Assembly (NCBI GenBank): GCA_023266215.1
Contig: JAHFRQ010000006.1
Span: forward strand, 20,547 to 84,546
Direction of reading: 5' to 3'
DNA from: Gammaproteobacteria bacterium
Lineage (GTDB): Bacteria > Pseudomonadota > Gammaproteobacteria > Coxiellales > Coxiellaceae
DNA length: 64,000 nt
Position numbers and translations under genes: made by a program. Shown one piece after another: positions 1 to 8,393 of the stretch. The first letter of the stretch is position 1; every line of letters starts with the position of its first letter. The notes below the pieces were generated by a model. That model was not told where the DNA came from. It made no database searches and worked only from the letters and a program-made list of their open reading frames with translations.

Positions 1-1
1 T

Positions 2-193
2 CTGTGCTCCTATTGCTTATTTATGTTAACAGGTGAGTGGGTTTTTCTAATTACTTATATTCCTATGCATCTATTTGGCTGGATAGCCTGCAAGATTGAT
101 CACAACTTCTTTCGCATCATGATGAAAAAAATGGAATGTCCCAATGTTCGCAACAAAAGAAAATGGGGTGTGCAAAGCTATGAGCCATTCTAA
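2..193 (+). CDS. virB3: VirB3-like T4SS inner-membrane protein, 3' part only
   Basis: The reading frame is open from the window edge and stops at 191-193. It encodes a hydrophobic stretch, then a basic tail with IDHNFFRI and ends in KWGVQSYEPF. VirB3 proteins end similarly, with a hydrophobic segment, a D-x-x-x-F-R motif and a W-G-x-x-S-Y-x-P tail. VirB3 is a small inner-membrane subunit that works with VirB4 in P-type secretion systems. Its stop lies inside the start of the virB4 gene (14-base overlap), as expected in a virB operon. The N-terminus lies outside the window. The identification rests on tail similarity plus gene order. Confidence 0.75.
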   Translation: MCSYCLFMLTGEWVFLITYIPMHLFGWIACKIDHNFFRIMMKKMECPNVRNKRKWGVQSYEPF

Positions 194-2702
194 TACAGTG
201 CAATTAACGAAAAATGAAGTTGGCATCTCAAGGCATGTGCCAATCACACATTTGAATAACCCCGCTATTTTTGAAACACAAAGCGGCATGCTGGGCATGG
301 TTTTAAGAATTGATGGCGTCACATTTGATGCAGAAGGAGATGATGTTCTAAACCATTACAAATTTTTAGAGCATCGCGCAGTCTCTATGTTGGATGATCG
401 GTTTGCAATTTATGTAACGGTGCACCGCCATAAAGAAAACATGCAATTAAACGGTGATTTTGATAATGATTTTGCACGTGAATTAGATTTAAGATATCAC
501 GCACAATTTAGAAATAGTAATCTTTACATCAATGACATTTATATGACGCTTATTTTTAAGGGAATGAGTTCTGGAAAAATGGGAAAGAGCATCGGCATTT
601 TTAATAGGCTTAAAAACAAGGCAATTAAGGATGCAAGAGAATTGAGCAGAATCGCACAGATTAAAGAGTTGAAAAAAACGGTTGATCAAACCAAAGCAAT
701 TTTATCTGTTTTTAATCCTAGAATTTTAGGTGAAAATGATAAAGAAGCCACGCACAGCGAGGTGCTCAGTTTTTTAAGTTTACTTGTTAACGGTGGGAAA
801 AGCCTAACATTACCTTATGCCGATACAACGCCTGTCATTGGAAAAAATATGACGGAGGCCAAAAAATTAGGCGCGCTTTATCCATTTGGCAAAATATCAC
901 AGTATTTATCAGATAAGCGCCTATTTTTTGGAGAATATATTCAATTTCAAGGAGCGACAAAAAATGATGTGATCTATGGCGTCATTATTTCCATTAAAAA
1001 TTATGGTAATCAAGGTGCTAGCATTATGTTCGACACGCTGCTTCATTTGGACAGCGACTTTATTAATACCCACTCATACGCTGTTGAAGCAAAAAATATT
1101 GCGCAAAATTTTATTAAAAAACATATTCGTCGAATGCACAATGTCAATGATCCTGCTATTTCACAAATTGAAGCATTAAGTGCTGCGCAAGATATGTTGG
1201 CGTCAGACGAGATTACCATGGGCTATCATCACAATACGATATTATTGCTTTCATCAAACCTAAATGAGCTTGATAAAAAAATAGCGCAGTGTATTAAATG
1301 TTACTCTGACGCAGGATTTGTGGCGGTTCGTGAAACCATGGGTCAAGAACCTGCATTTTGGGCACAAATCCCTTCTAATTTTAAGTACATCGCAAGGTCA
1401 AGTTTAATTACATCTGAAAATTTTGTGGATTTTGCATCGCTTCATAATTACCGCACTGGTTTTTGTGATGCAAACCACTTAAGGAGTGCGGTTACTATTT
1501 TAGAAACGCCTTCTAAAACACCTTATCGCTTTAATTTTCATGCGAAAGGCAATCTTGATAATCCATCCAAGGGCCACGCAATTATTATTGGCGGCAATAA
1601 TTCTGGTAAAACTGTTTTAATGACATTCATGGACGCGCAGCTGACAAGATATCACAATAATACCTTTTATTTTGATCGCGACAGAGGTGCTGAAATTTAT
1701 ATTCGCGCCATTAAAGGCACCTACTCCGTTTTATCGCCAAATCATCCAAAAAACACACAATTTGCACCGCTGCAATTAAAAGATACGCCGAGAAACAGGC
1801 AATTTAATCGAGATTTATTAATTTCCTTTTGTAAGCAAGATGAGCATGATGAATTAAATGCCGATGTTATCGAAGCACTGACACAGTGCGTTAATTATGC
1901 CTATGATCATTTAGCCCCTGAATTTAGAAATTTTTCAAATGCCACAAAAATATTACCCATTCATTTTTCAAAGTGGGCAAGTTTACGAAGATGGTTAAGA
2001 TCAGGTGGAAAACATCAGTCCGGTGAATACGCCTATATTTTTGATAATATTTCTGATCAATTATCCCTTCAAAAAAAGATGGGATTTGATATGACACATT
2101 TTTTAGATAACGAACCTGCGCATATACGAACAGCATTAATGATGTATTTATTTCATCGAATTGATTTGGTTATTAAAGCAGAATCTGATGATGATATTAC
2201 AACATCAAAACAAGCATTAACGACCGTGTGGCTAGATGAAGGTTGGCAGTATCTGCAAGATGATTATTGGATTAAGGCCTTATCAAAAGCATTGCCGACA
2301 TGGCGAAAAAGAAATGCCCATATTGTTATTGCCACACAATCTTTATCCAGTGTTTCTCAATCAAAACTTAAACATGTCATTATGGATAATGTGGCAACAC
2401 AAATTTATTTCTCGAACCCACAGGCATCAGAGGAAGATTACATTAATGGATTAAATTTATCTCATGCTGAATTTCAAATCATCAAAAGAAATTCACCTGA
2501 ATCGCGATTATTTCTAATCAAACAGGAGCACGAGTCAGTGCTCTGCAAATTAAACTTGAACTATTTGGAAAATGATCTTGCTATTTTATCGGGTAATTCA
2601 AAAACAGTTGCATTGCTTGATTCAATTCGATCAGAAGCCGGGGATGACCCAAAAGATTGGATGCCCATTTTTTTGCAAAGTAGATTGAGTGAAAGAGTAT
2701 GA
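180..2702 (+). CDS. virB4: VirB4 ATPase of the P-type conjugative T4SS
   Basis: About 840 residues, the usual VirB4 size. It has Walker A GGNNSGKT near residue 471 and Walker B TTVWLDEGWQYL near residue 681. VirB4 is the inner-membrane ATPase that energises pilus assembly and substrate transfer. I place the start at ATG 180 (MSHSNTVQL), which overlaps the virB3 stop and follows a GGGGTG stretch. An upstream ATG at 144 would add 12 residues that overlap virB3 further and do not look VirB4-like. The stop overlaps the virB5 start in an ATGA arrangement, so translation is probably coupled. Confidence 0.95.
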   Translation: MSHSNTVQLTKNEVGISRHVPITHLNNPAIFETQSGMLGMVLRIDGVTFDAEGDDVLNHYKFLEHRAVSMLDDRFAIYVTVHRHKENMQLNGDFDNDFARELDLRYHAQFRNSNLYINDIYMTLIFKGMSSGKMGKSIGIFNRLKNKAIKDARELSRIAQIKELKKTVDQTKAILSVFNPRILGENDKEATHSEVLSFLSLLVNGGKSLTLPYADTTPVIGKNMTEAKKLGALYPFGKISQYLSDKRLFFGEYIQFQGATKNDVIYGVIISIKNYGNQGASIMFDTLLHLDSDFINTHSYAVEAKNIAQNFIKKHIRRMHNVNDPAISQIEALSAAQDMLASDEITMGYHHNTILLLSSNLNELDKKIAQCIKCYSDAGFVAVRETMGQEPAFWAQIPSNFKYIARSSLITSENFVDFASLHNYRTGFCDANHLRSAVTILETPSKTPYRFNFHAKGNLDNPSKGHAIIIGGNNSGKTVLMTFMDAQLTRYHNNTFYFDRDRGAEIYIRAIKGTYSVLSPNHPKNTQFAPLQLKDTPRNRQFNRDLLISFCKQDEHDELNADVIEALTQCVNYAYDHLAPEFRNFSNATKILPIHFSKWASLRRWLRSGGKHQSGEYAYIFDNISDQLSLQKKMGFDMTHFLDNEPAHIRTALMMYLFHRIDLVIKAESDDDITTSKQALTTVWLDEGWQYLQDDYWIKALSKALPTWRKRNAHIVIATQSLSSVSQSKLKHVIMDNVATQIYFSNPQASEEDYINGLNLSHAEFQIIKRNSPESRLFLIKQEHESVLCKLNLNYLENDLAILSGNSKTVALLDSIRSEAGDDPKDWMPIFLQSRLSERV

Positions 2703-3412
2703 AAAAATTAAGAGCATTAATCATAGCTATTATTTTACTTTCACCTGTGTCGTGCTTTGCAGTATTGCCTGTCATTGACCCTGCTGCGATTGTAGATTTG
2801 GTAAGACAATTAACGGAACTAAAAAAACAATATGATGTCATGCAGCAAACTTATGAGACAACGCAAAATGAGCTTAATCAAACAAAGGAATTAACCAATG
2901 ATGCAGAAGGGCATTATGGTTACGGTAATATTTTAAATAACCAAACCAATATGAACAACCGTGCATGGTCACCTAATGATTGGCAAAGTACGCTGCAAGG
3001 ACTATCTGGACAAAATCCTGCGCGTTATCAGCAGCTGTTAACGCAGTATAAAAATAATAATCCAGCTTTATCGCAACAAAATTATGAAAAAGGAGAAAGT
3101 GCCTCTAACTACGCTGTCTACCAAAATGAAATTGCTAATAATCAGGCTGCAACCGTAACAGCAACCTACGCCTTTAATGAAATTAACAAAGAGTTATCTC
3201 ATATTAATCAGCTATCACAACAAATTGAAACGACGCAAGATGAAAAAGCCGCAACCGATTTGGGCACGCGTATGCAAGCAGAAATTGCCTATGTTCAAGT
3301 TCAAATGCTAAAGCAGATGGCTTTAATGAACGAACAAATGGCAAGTAATAGCGCCAATGATATTCAATATGAAACGACGGCTGCAAAATTTAATCAACTA
3401 CCAGATGAATGA
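2699..3412 (+). CDS. virB5: VirB5-like minor pilus/adhesin subunit
   Basis: 237 residues beginning with a Sec-type signal peptide (about residues 1-21, basic start then a hydrophobic core ending SCFA). The mature part is predicted to be helical and rich in Gln/Asn. It contains the VirB5/TraC-type start region VLPVIDPAAIVDLVRQL and a long helical C-terminus with MQAEIAYVQVQMLKQMALMN. VirB5 is a periplasmic or pilus-tip protein that helps the donor contact the recipient. The position between virB4 and virB6 and the 4-base overlap with virB4 agree with this. Confidence 0.88.
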   Translation: MKKLRALIIAIILLSPVSCFAVLPVIDPAAIVDLVRQLTELKKQYDVMQQTYETTQNELNQTKELTNDAEGHYGYGNILNNQTNMNNRAWSPNDWQSTLQGLSGQNPARYQQLLTQYKNNNPALSQQNYEKGESASNYAVYQNEIANNQAATVTATYAFNEINKELSHINQLSQQIETTQDEKAATDLGTRMQAEIAYVQVQMLKQMALMNEQMASNSANDIQYETTAAKFNQLPDE

Positions 3413-3423
3413 GGAAAAGAAAA

Positions 3424-3570
3424 ATGAAAGCAATAATAAAATTAATATCTTCTTTATGTTTTGTGATTTTTTTATCGGGATGCGCGCAGCATACTTTAAA
3501 AGCACCTTGTCCTAATTACGGAAAATGGTGCAGTAAAACATCAGTAAATAGCTGGGATCAAAATGAATAA
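3424..3570 (+). CDS. Small VirB7-type lipoprotein
   Basis: A 48-residue protein preceded by AGGAAAAGAAA. It starts MKAIIKLISSLCFVIF and has the lipobox LSGC with Cys20 as the predicted lipidated residue; two further cysteines follow (residues 29 and 36). In P-type systems a short lipoprotein (VirB7) stabilises VirB9 in the outer-membrane core complex, sometimes through a disulphide. Here the gene sits between virB5 and virB6. The size, lipobox and location argue for a VirB7 equivalent, or an entry-exclusion lipoprotein as an alternative. Sequence similarity alone is too weak to decide. Confidence 0.7.
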   Translation: MKAIIKLISSLCFVIFLSGCAQHTLKAPCPNYGKWCSKTSVNSWDQNE

Positions 3571-3579
3571 GAGGATTTT

Positions 3580-4620
3580 ATGACACCACTTTATAGTAAT
3601 TTGATCGCCAATTTATTTGGCGCTATTGACACGCTGTTAAATCAATATGTTTACAACGGTTATGCTGTACTTGCATCAAATCTTAAAACACCGCTTGGAC
3701 TTGCAGTCGTGTTGTATTTTTGCATCATGGGAATATCCATAGTGCAAGGATGGGTTCAAATGTCACTACCTCTTTTTGTTAAATCTACCCTTAAAATTGC
3801 ACTGATTTATATCTTTGCAATGAACTGGGAAAATTTTAGTTTCTATTTTGTCAATGGTATTGAAGGAAGTGCTGCGCAAATTGGAGATTGGCTAGTGAAT
3901 GCTTCGCCCATTCCACTTGTGCAATTAGGAGTCGGAACTGGAATTAATGGCGCATTACAATCTGTTTTAATTGAAGTGACAAGAGTGGGCGCTTGGGCAT
4001 GGCAAATGGGATCATTTCATGATTGGGCGCCTTATTTAAATGCCATTGGCATTTGGATCTTTGGTTTTTGTGCGTTGGTGCTTGCCATTATCGAAATTAT
4101 TCTAGCAAAAATGATGCTCGCTATTTTATTTACACTAGCGCCTCTTTTTATTTCATTAACACTATTTAAACCAACGCGAGGTATGTTTGACAGATGGCTT
4201 GGAGAGATTTTTGGATTTTCGCTATTTTTAATCATGATTCCAGTAGCACTTTGCTTGGCGCTTAATTTAATGAATTGGTCAATAGGAGGACTTTATAACG
4301 CACAATCATCCAATATCAATATTGTGGCATGGGTGCCCATTATGATCGTTGGCATTTTAGACTTAATTTTAATTAAAAATGTTGCAAGTTACGCTAAATC
4401 TATTGGTGGTGGCGTATCCAGCGCTGCAGGCTCTTCCATGCTTGCAGCTGGAGTAGGTGGGTTCATTGGCGGCTCACTTTTTGCAAAAGAATTTGTAGGG
4501 GCTGCTGGCAGCCTTGCAAAAAATACAGGTGCCAATGCATCGAGCATGATTGGAAACTTAAGATCGAAAAGCGCTCCTATCATGGAATCCATTCGACATA
4601 AACTTCGAGGCGAAAAATAA
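3580..4620 (+). CDS. virB6: VirB6/TrbL-type polytopic inner-membrane protein
   Basis: 346 residues with at least five strongly hydrophobic segments, for example FGFCALVLAIIEIILAKMML and the following region to about residue 225. A conserved Trp-rich loop (WLGEIFGFSLFLIMIP) and a Gly/Ala-rich tail follow. VirB6 forms part of the inner-membrane translocation channel. The gene has a GAGGA ribosome site just upstream and its stop overlaps the virB8 start by one base (TAATG). Confidence 0.9.
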   Translation: MTPLYSNLIANLFGAIDTLLNQYVYNGYAVLASNLKTPLGLAVVLYFCIMGISIVQGWVQMSLPLFVKSTLKIALIYIFAMNWENFSFYFVNGIEGSAAQIGDWLVNASPIPLVQLGVGTGINGALQSVLIEVTRVGAWAWQMGSFHDWAPYLNAIGIWIFGFCALVLAIIEIILAKMMLAILFTLAPLFISLTLFKPTRGMFDRWLGEIFGFSLFLIMIPVALCLALNLMNWSIGGLYNAQSSNINIVAWVPIMIVGILDLILIKNVASYAKSIGGGVSSAAGSSMLAAGVGGFIGGSLFAKEFVGAAGSLAKNTGANASSMIGNLRSKSAPIMESIRHKLRGEK

Positions 4621-5408
4621 TGATACAAAGAATAATCGAGTTGATTAAAAATAAAAAAGATGAGTTCTCAAAAAAACATCATTTAATTGTAGAAGGTATT
4701 GAGAAAGCGAAAGTCACGCCGCATGATTATTTTACCCTCGCCAAAAACTGGGCTGATGATTTTTATGTTGTCATTGAAGCCTCTCGCAATCGATGGAAGG
4801 CGCTATGCTTATGGATTTTAACACCAATTTTAATTCTGCTATTAATTTTAATCACATTGTTAGTGCCTATTCAAAAAATAACACCTCTTGTGATTAATCA
4901 TTATCAAGACGGGCAGACTATTGTAACACCATTTTCAAAAAAATATGCACCAACTGATCAGGCGCAAGTGGAAAGCGATATTGCAAGGTATGTAAGCTTT
5001 AGAGAATCCTATAGCGCAGACACGTATGATTATAGTTATCGATTAATTAATTTAATGTCAGCATTAACTGTTGCTAATGCATTTAATCAATTACAAAACG
5101 TTCAAAATAAAAATTCCCCCATTAATTTATTGGGCAATAAGGGCTATCAAAGTGTCAAAATTGAAAGCATTTCATTTTTAGACAATGAAAATAAAAATAA
5201 CAAAATGGACAGCCATCATAGAAATTTAGCGCAAGTTAATTTTGTTGTGACAACCTTTGATAAGGAAAGCGCAAAGGAAGTAACCACGCCTCTAACAGCG
5301 CTTTTATCCTGGACTTACGCAGGGACACCTAATGACCCATCTGATCGTTGGATGGATTGGAATGGTTTTAAAGTTGAAAGTTATGTCATAGAAGAAAGAA
5401 ATAGCTAG
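4620..5408 (+). CDS. virB8: VirB8 inner-membrane assembly factor
   Basis: 262 residues. There is a cytoplasmic N-terminus, a single membrane helix at about 62-84 (LWILTPILILLLILITLLV) and a periplasmic NTF2-like VirB8 domain. That domain contains ARYVSFRESYSADTYDYSY and ends with LLSWTYAGTPNDPSDRWMDWNGFKV, which resembles the usual VirB8 tail. VirB8 nucleates assembly of the secretion channel by touching VirB9 and VirB10. It starts on the last base of the virB6 stop codon. Confidence 0.92.
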   Translation: MIQRIIELIKNKKDEFSKKHHLIVEGIEKAKVTPHDYFTLAKNWADDFYVVIEASRNRWKALCLWILTPILILLLILITLLVPIQKITPLVINHYQDGQTIVTPFSKKYAPTDQAQVESDIARYVSFRESYSADTYDYSYRLINLMSALTVANAFNQLQNVQNKNSPINLLGNKGYQSVKIESISFLDNENKNNKMDSHHRNLAQVNFVVTTFDKESAKEVTTPLTALLSWTYAGTPNDPSDRWMDWNGFKVESYVIEERNS

Positions 5409-5435
5409 TTTTAATAAAATGAGGTTTTAAAAAAA

Positions 5436-6242
5436 ATGAAGAAAATATTATTAGCAACCTGTTTTTTAATCAGTGTTTTTGTCAATGCCGCTAGCGCCAC
5501 AGAAAATACAAGGCCGCTTTCAACAGATAGTCGTATTAAGACAGTGGCCTATCAGCAAAATAATGTCGTTCCAATCTATGGTAATACTTTTATTACAACC
5601 CAAATTATTTTAGGATCCAATGAAAAGATTATTGATATTCAAGGCGGAGACGCAGATGCTTGGACAGTGAACGTCAGTAAAATGATTCCCAATGTTTTAA
5701 ATATTAAACCCACCGTTTTAGGATCCAACACCGATATTATTGTCTCAAGTATGGATGATACTGGAAAAGTCAGGCGCTATTTTTTTCATCTAAAGAGCAA
5801 CAAGGTGCTGGATATCTCAAGTCAAAGCAATAATTTGAATCAAACTTATGCTGTTCAATTTGTTTACCCAAATGAAGAGCGTCAAAAATTACTCTCAGAA
5901 TTAAATTATGAAAGTCTTCAAAAGAAAGCCATTTTAAATGCATCGCAAAACCCTAAAAATTATAACTGGGATTATAGCTTTAATGGCTCAAAATCGATTA
6001 TGCCTTTACATGTATTTGACGACGGAAAGTTTACCTATTTGCAGCTTCGTGATAATCAAGATATTCCAGCTGTATTTGCGGTAAATAATGCAAAAGGCGC
6101 GGAATCCGTCGTTAATTTTAGACAAGTAGGTAATTATCTTGTCATAGAGCAAGTAGCGCCACAATTGACATTAAGAGACGGAAAATATCAGGTGGCGAGC
6201 CTTTTTAATAACCCATTAATATCAAAAATAAACAGAAACTGA
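5436..6242 (+). CDS. virB9: VirB9 outer-membrane core-complex protein
   Basis: 268 residues with a signal peptide (cleavage probably after SAASA near residue 21). The N-terminal half contains the typical VirB9 motif around DSRIKTVAYQQNNVVPIYG and the VLGSNTDIIVSSMDDTGKVRRYFF block. The C-terminal half contains KSIMPLHVFDDGKFTYLQL. VirB9 builds the periplasmic/outer-membrane ring with VirB7 and VirB10. It sits between virB8 and virB10 with only short gaps. Confidence 0.93.
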   Translation: MKKILLATCFLISVFVNAASATENTRPLSTDSRIKTVAYQQNNVVPIYGNTFITTQIILGSNEKIIDIQGGDADAWTVNVSKMIPNVLNIKPTVLGSNTDIIVSSMDDTGKVRRYFFHLKSNKVLDISSQSNNLNQTYAVQFVYPNEERQKLLSELNYESLQKKAILNASQNPKNYNWDYSFNGSKSIMPLHVFDDGKFTYLQLRDNQDIPAVFAVNNAKGAESVVNFRQVGNYLVIEQVAPQLTLRDGKYQVASLFNNPLISKINRN

Positions 6243-6249
6243 GGTTGGT

Positions 6250-7374
6250 ATGAGTGATGATAATACAAGAGAAAATAAGAAAGCTGATTTAGATCAAGAT
6301 CAATCAGTTGCAAATTGGTCAAAAGTCAGCATTAAAAAAAATAATAACTGGATGATGAGCAAAACAGTTTGGATTACAGCAGCTGTTGTCCTACTTATTT
6401 TTATTGCGATGTTAAGCTCTCATCAAAATCAGAAATTAAAGAGCCAACAGGAAGGGCAGGCATCTTTTGCAATCAAAACAGATGACAGCGAATTACAAAG
6501 TAATATCGCGCGCTTAAAAAGCATGCAGCAGGCAGTAGAAAAACAAGCAAAGTCACTTGCCATTCTCCCAAATCAAAATTTACCTGCTTCAAAAGAAATC
6601 ATTGCAAGACAAAATGCGCCAACGAGTATGTACCAGATTTCAGCTAATACAAATCAGATCAGCACAGTAACTCAAGCAGCCTCTCTAACTTCTGGGGCTT
6701 CTGCAACCCTCGCACCTACTTTTGCTGGCAATAATACGTTTGCAGCTTTTGGCAATCAAGCAATGGTTTCAACCGCGGTTGCAGCACAAAAAATTGCGCA
6801 TCCTGACTACACTATTGCCAGCGGTGAATTTTTACATGCTGTTTTAGAAACCGCGATTAATTCTGATTTACCAGGTGAAATAAGAGCCGTAGTTTCAGAA
6901 CCTGTTTATGCCTATGTGGGGGAAACTCCTTTAATTCCTGCAGGCAGCAGATTAATCGGGCAGTATTCATCCAGCGTGACTGAAGGTCAAAACAGAGTCT
7001 TTGTTATTTGGAATCGCGTGATTTTACCTAGCGGCATTTCTGCTCAATTAAATAGTCCAGGTGAAGATGCATTAGGCGTTGCAGGAGAGGCGGCTGATGA
7101 TGTTAACACCCACTTTTTTACGCGATTTGGAGAAGCAAGCTTGCTCTCGATTATTGGCGCAGGTGTGTCTAACGCAGGAGTTAGTAACACTGATCAATAT
7201 AATTCAGCAGCACAATATCGCATGGCAATCTCTCAGTCTTTTCAACAATCAGCGGGTAATTCATTGCAAGAAACACTGCCAATGAAGGCTACTTTAAGTA
7301 TCGATCAAGGCGCTGCGATTAATGTTTTTGTCGCACATGACATTGACTTTGATGGCGTATTAAATCATGGATAG
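6250..7374 (+). CDS. virB10: VirB10 core-complex scaffold spanning both membranes
   Basis: 374 residues. It has a short cytoplasmic N-terminus, one membrane helix at about residues 37-54, a low-complexity Ser/Ala/Gln linker, then the conserved C-terminal beta-barrel domain. That domain contains FLHAVLETAINSDLPGEIRA, IPAGSRLIGQYSS and the end INVFVAHDIDFDGV. VirB10 senses ATP use by the inner-membrane ATPases and opens the outer-membrane channel. Its stop overlaps the virB11 start by 8 bases. Confidence 0.95.
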   Translation: MSDDNTRENKKADLDQDQSVANWSKVSIKKNNNWMMSKTVWITAAVVLLIFIAMLSSHQNQKLKSQQEGQASFAIKTDDSELQSNIARLKSMQQAVEKQAKSLAILPNQNLPASKEIIARQNAPTSMYQISANTNQISTVTQAASLTSGASATLAPTFAGNNTFAAFGNQAMVSTAVAAQKIAHPDYTIASGEFLHAVLETAINSDLPGEIRAVVSEPVYAYVGETPLIPAGSRLIGQYSSSVTEGQNRVFVIWNRVILPSGISAQLNSPGEDALGVAGEAADDVNTHFFTRFGEASLLSIIGAGVSNAGVSNTDQYNSAAQYRMAISQSFQQSAGNSLQETLPMKATLSIDQGAAINVFVAHDIDFDGVLNHG

Positions 7375-8383
7375 CGCAAAATACGCGGCTTTTTCAGAGG
7401 GACTTTTAGCGCCACTTTTACCTTGGTTTTTGGATGCTGAGGTTTCTGAAATTATGCTAAATCGCCCCAAAGAAATTATTATTGAAAAGCAGGGCAGAAT
7501 GAAAAAAGTTGATTTGCCAGAATTGAATGAAAACATGCTAAATAATTTATTTCAATTAATAGCCAACGAAAATAACCAAGAAATATCAGAGAAAAAACCG
7601 TTGCTCTCAGGAAGTCTATTAGACGGCTCGCGCATTCAGCTTGTTAAATCACCAACGTCACAATACGATGCCTTTTCAATCAGACGTCAAGTTGTTAAAA
7701 ATTTCGGTCTAAACGATTATAAGAAAAGTAATTTTTATCAAAAAGCAAAAGCATTTGATATTAATACACAATCCTATGACGCACTGCCTGATTCTGAAAA
7801 AGAGCTTATTACTTTATTTTATCTAAAAAATTGGGATGAGTTTATTAAGCGCGCCATTTTATTTAGAAAAAACATAGTAATTTCAGGCGGCACTTCAAGT
7901 GGCAAAACAACCTACTTAAATGCTTGTTTGTCTGAAATTGATTTAAACGACCGGGTAATTATTTTAGAAGATACGCGAGAAATTAATATTGCTCATCACA
8001 ATAAATTAAATCTTTTGGTAACTCAAAACGATCAAGGATTATCAAAAGTGTCTATGCAGGATCTAGTCCAGTGCACCTTAAGACTGCGTCCTGATCGCAT
8101 TATTATGGGTGAAATAAGAGGTCGTGAAATCATGGATTTTGTAAGCGCCTCCTCAACAGGGCACGAAGGGTCAATGACGACTATTCACGCCAATAACCCT
8201 AAAATTGCATTTATGCGTATGACACAGATGTATAAATTAAATAATGTGCCTTCCATGAGTGACGCTGACATTATGCAGGAATTAAAAGAAGTGATTGATA
8301 TTATTATTCAAATTAATAAAACAACAAAAGGGCGGCTTGCGCACAGTATTTATTATAAATATATGCATTTAAAGCCAAAATAA
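7367..8383 (+). CDS. virB11: VirB11 hexameric traffic ATPase
   Basis: 338 residues, the normal length for the family. It has Walker A SGGTSSGKTTYL near residue 175, an Asp-box ILEDTREI, the Walker B-like region RPDRIIMGEIRGREIMDF near 242 and the His-box STGHEGSMTTIHAN. VirB11 is a cytoplasmic ring ATPase that switches the machine between pilus assembly and DNA transfer. It overlaps virB10 and precedes virD4 by 10 bases. Confidence 0.96.
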   Translation: MDSAKYAAFSEGLLAPLLPWFLDAEVSEIMLNRPKEIIIEKQGRMKKVDLPELNENMLNNLFQLIANENNQEISEKKPLLSGSLLDGSRIQLVKSPTSQYDAFSIRRQVVKNFGLNDYKKSNFYQKAKAFDINTQSYDALPDSEKELITLFYLKNWDEFIKRAILFRKNIVISGGTSSGKTTYLNACLSEIDLNDRVIILEDTREINIAHHNKLNLLVTQNDQGLSKVSMQDLVQCTLRLRPDRIIMGEIRGREIMDFVSASSTGHEGSMTTIHANNPKIAFMRMTQMYKLNNVPSMSDADIMQELKEVIDIIIQINKTTKGRLAHSIYYKYMHLKPK

Positions 8384-8393
8384 TGACAACACC

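Noticed and set aside
71..322. Minus-strand ORF under virB3/virB4
   Set aside because: It lies antisense to two clear vir genes and has no ribosome site or recognisable motif.
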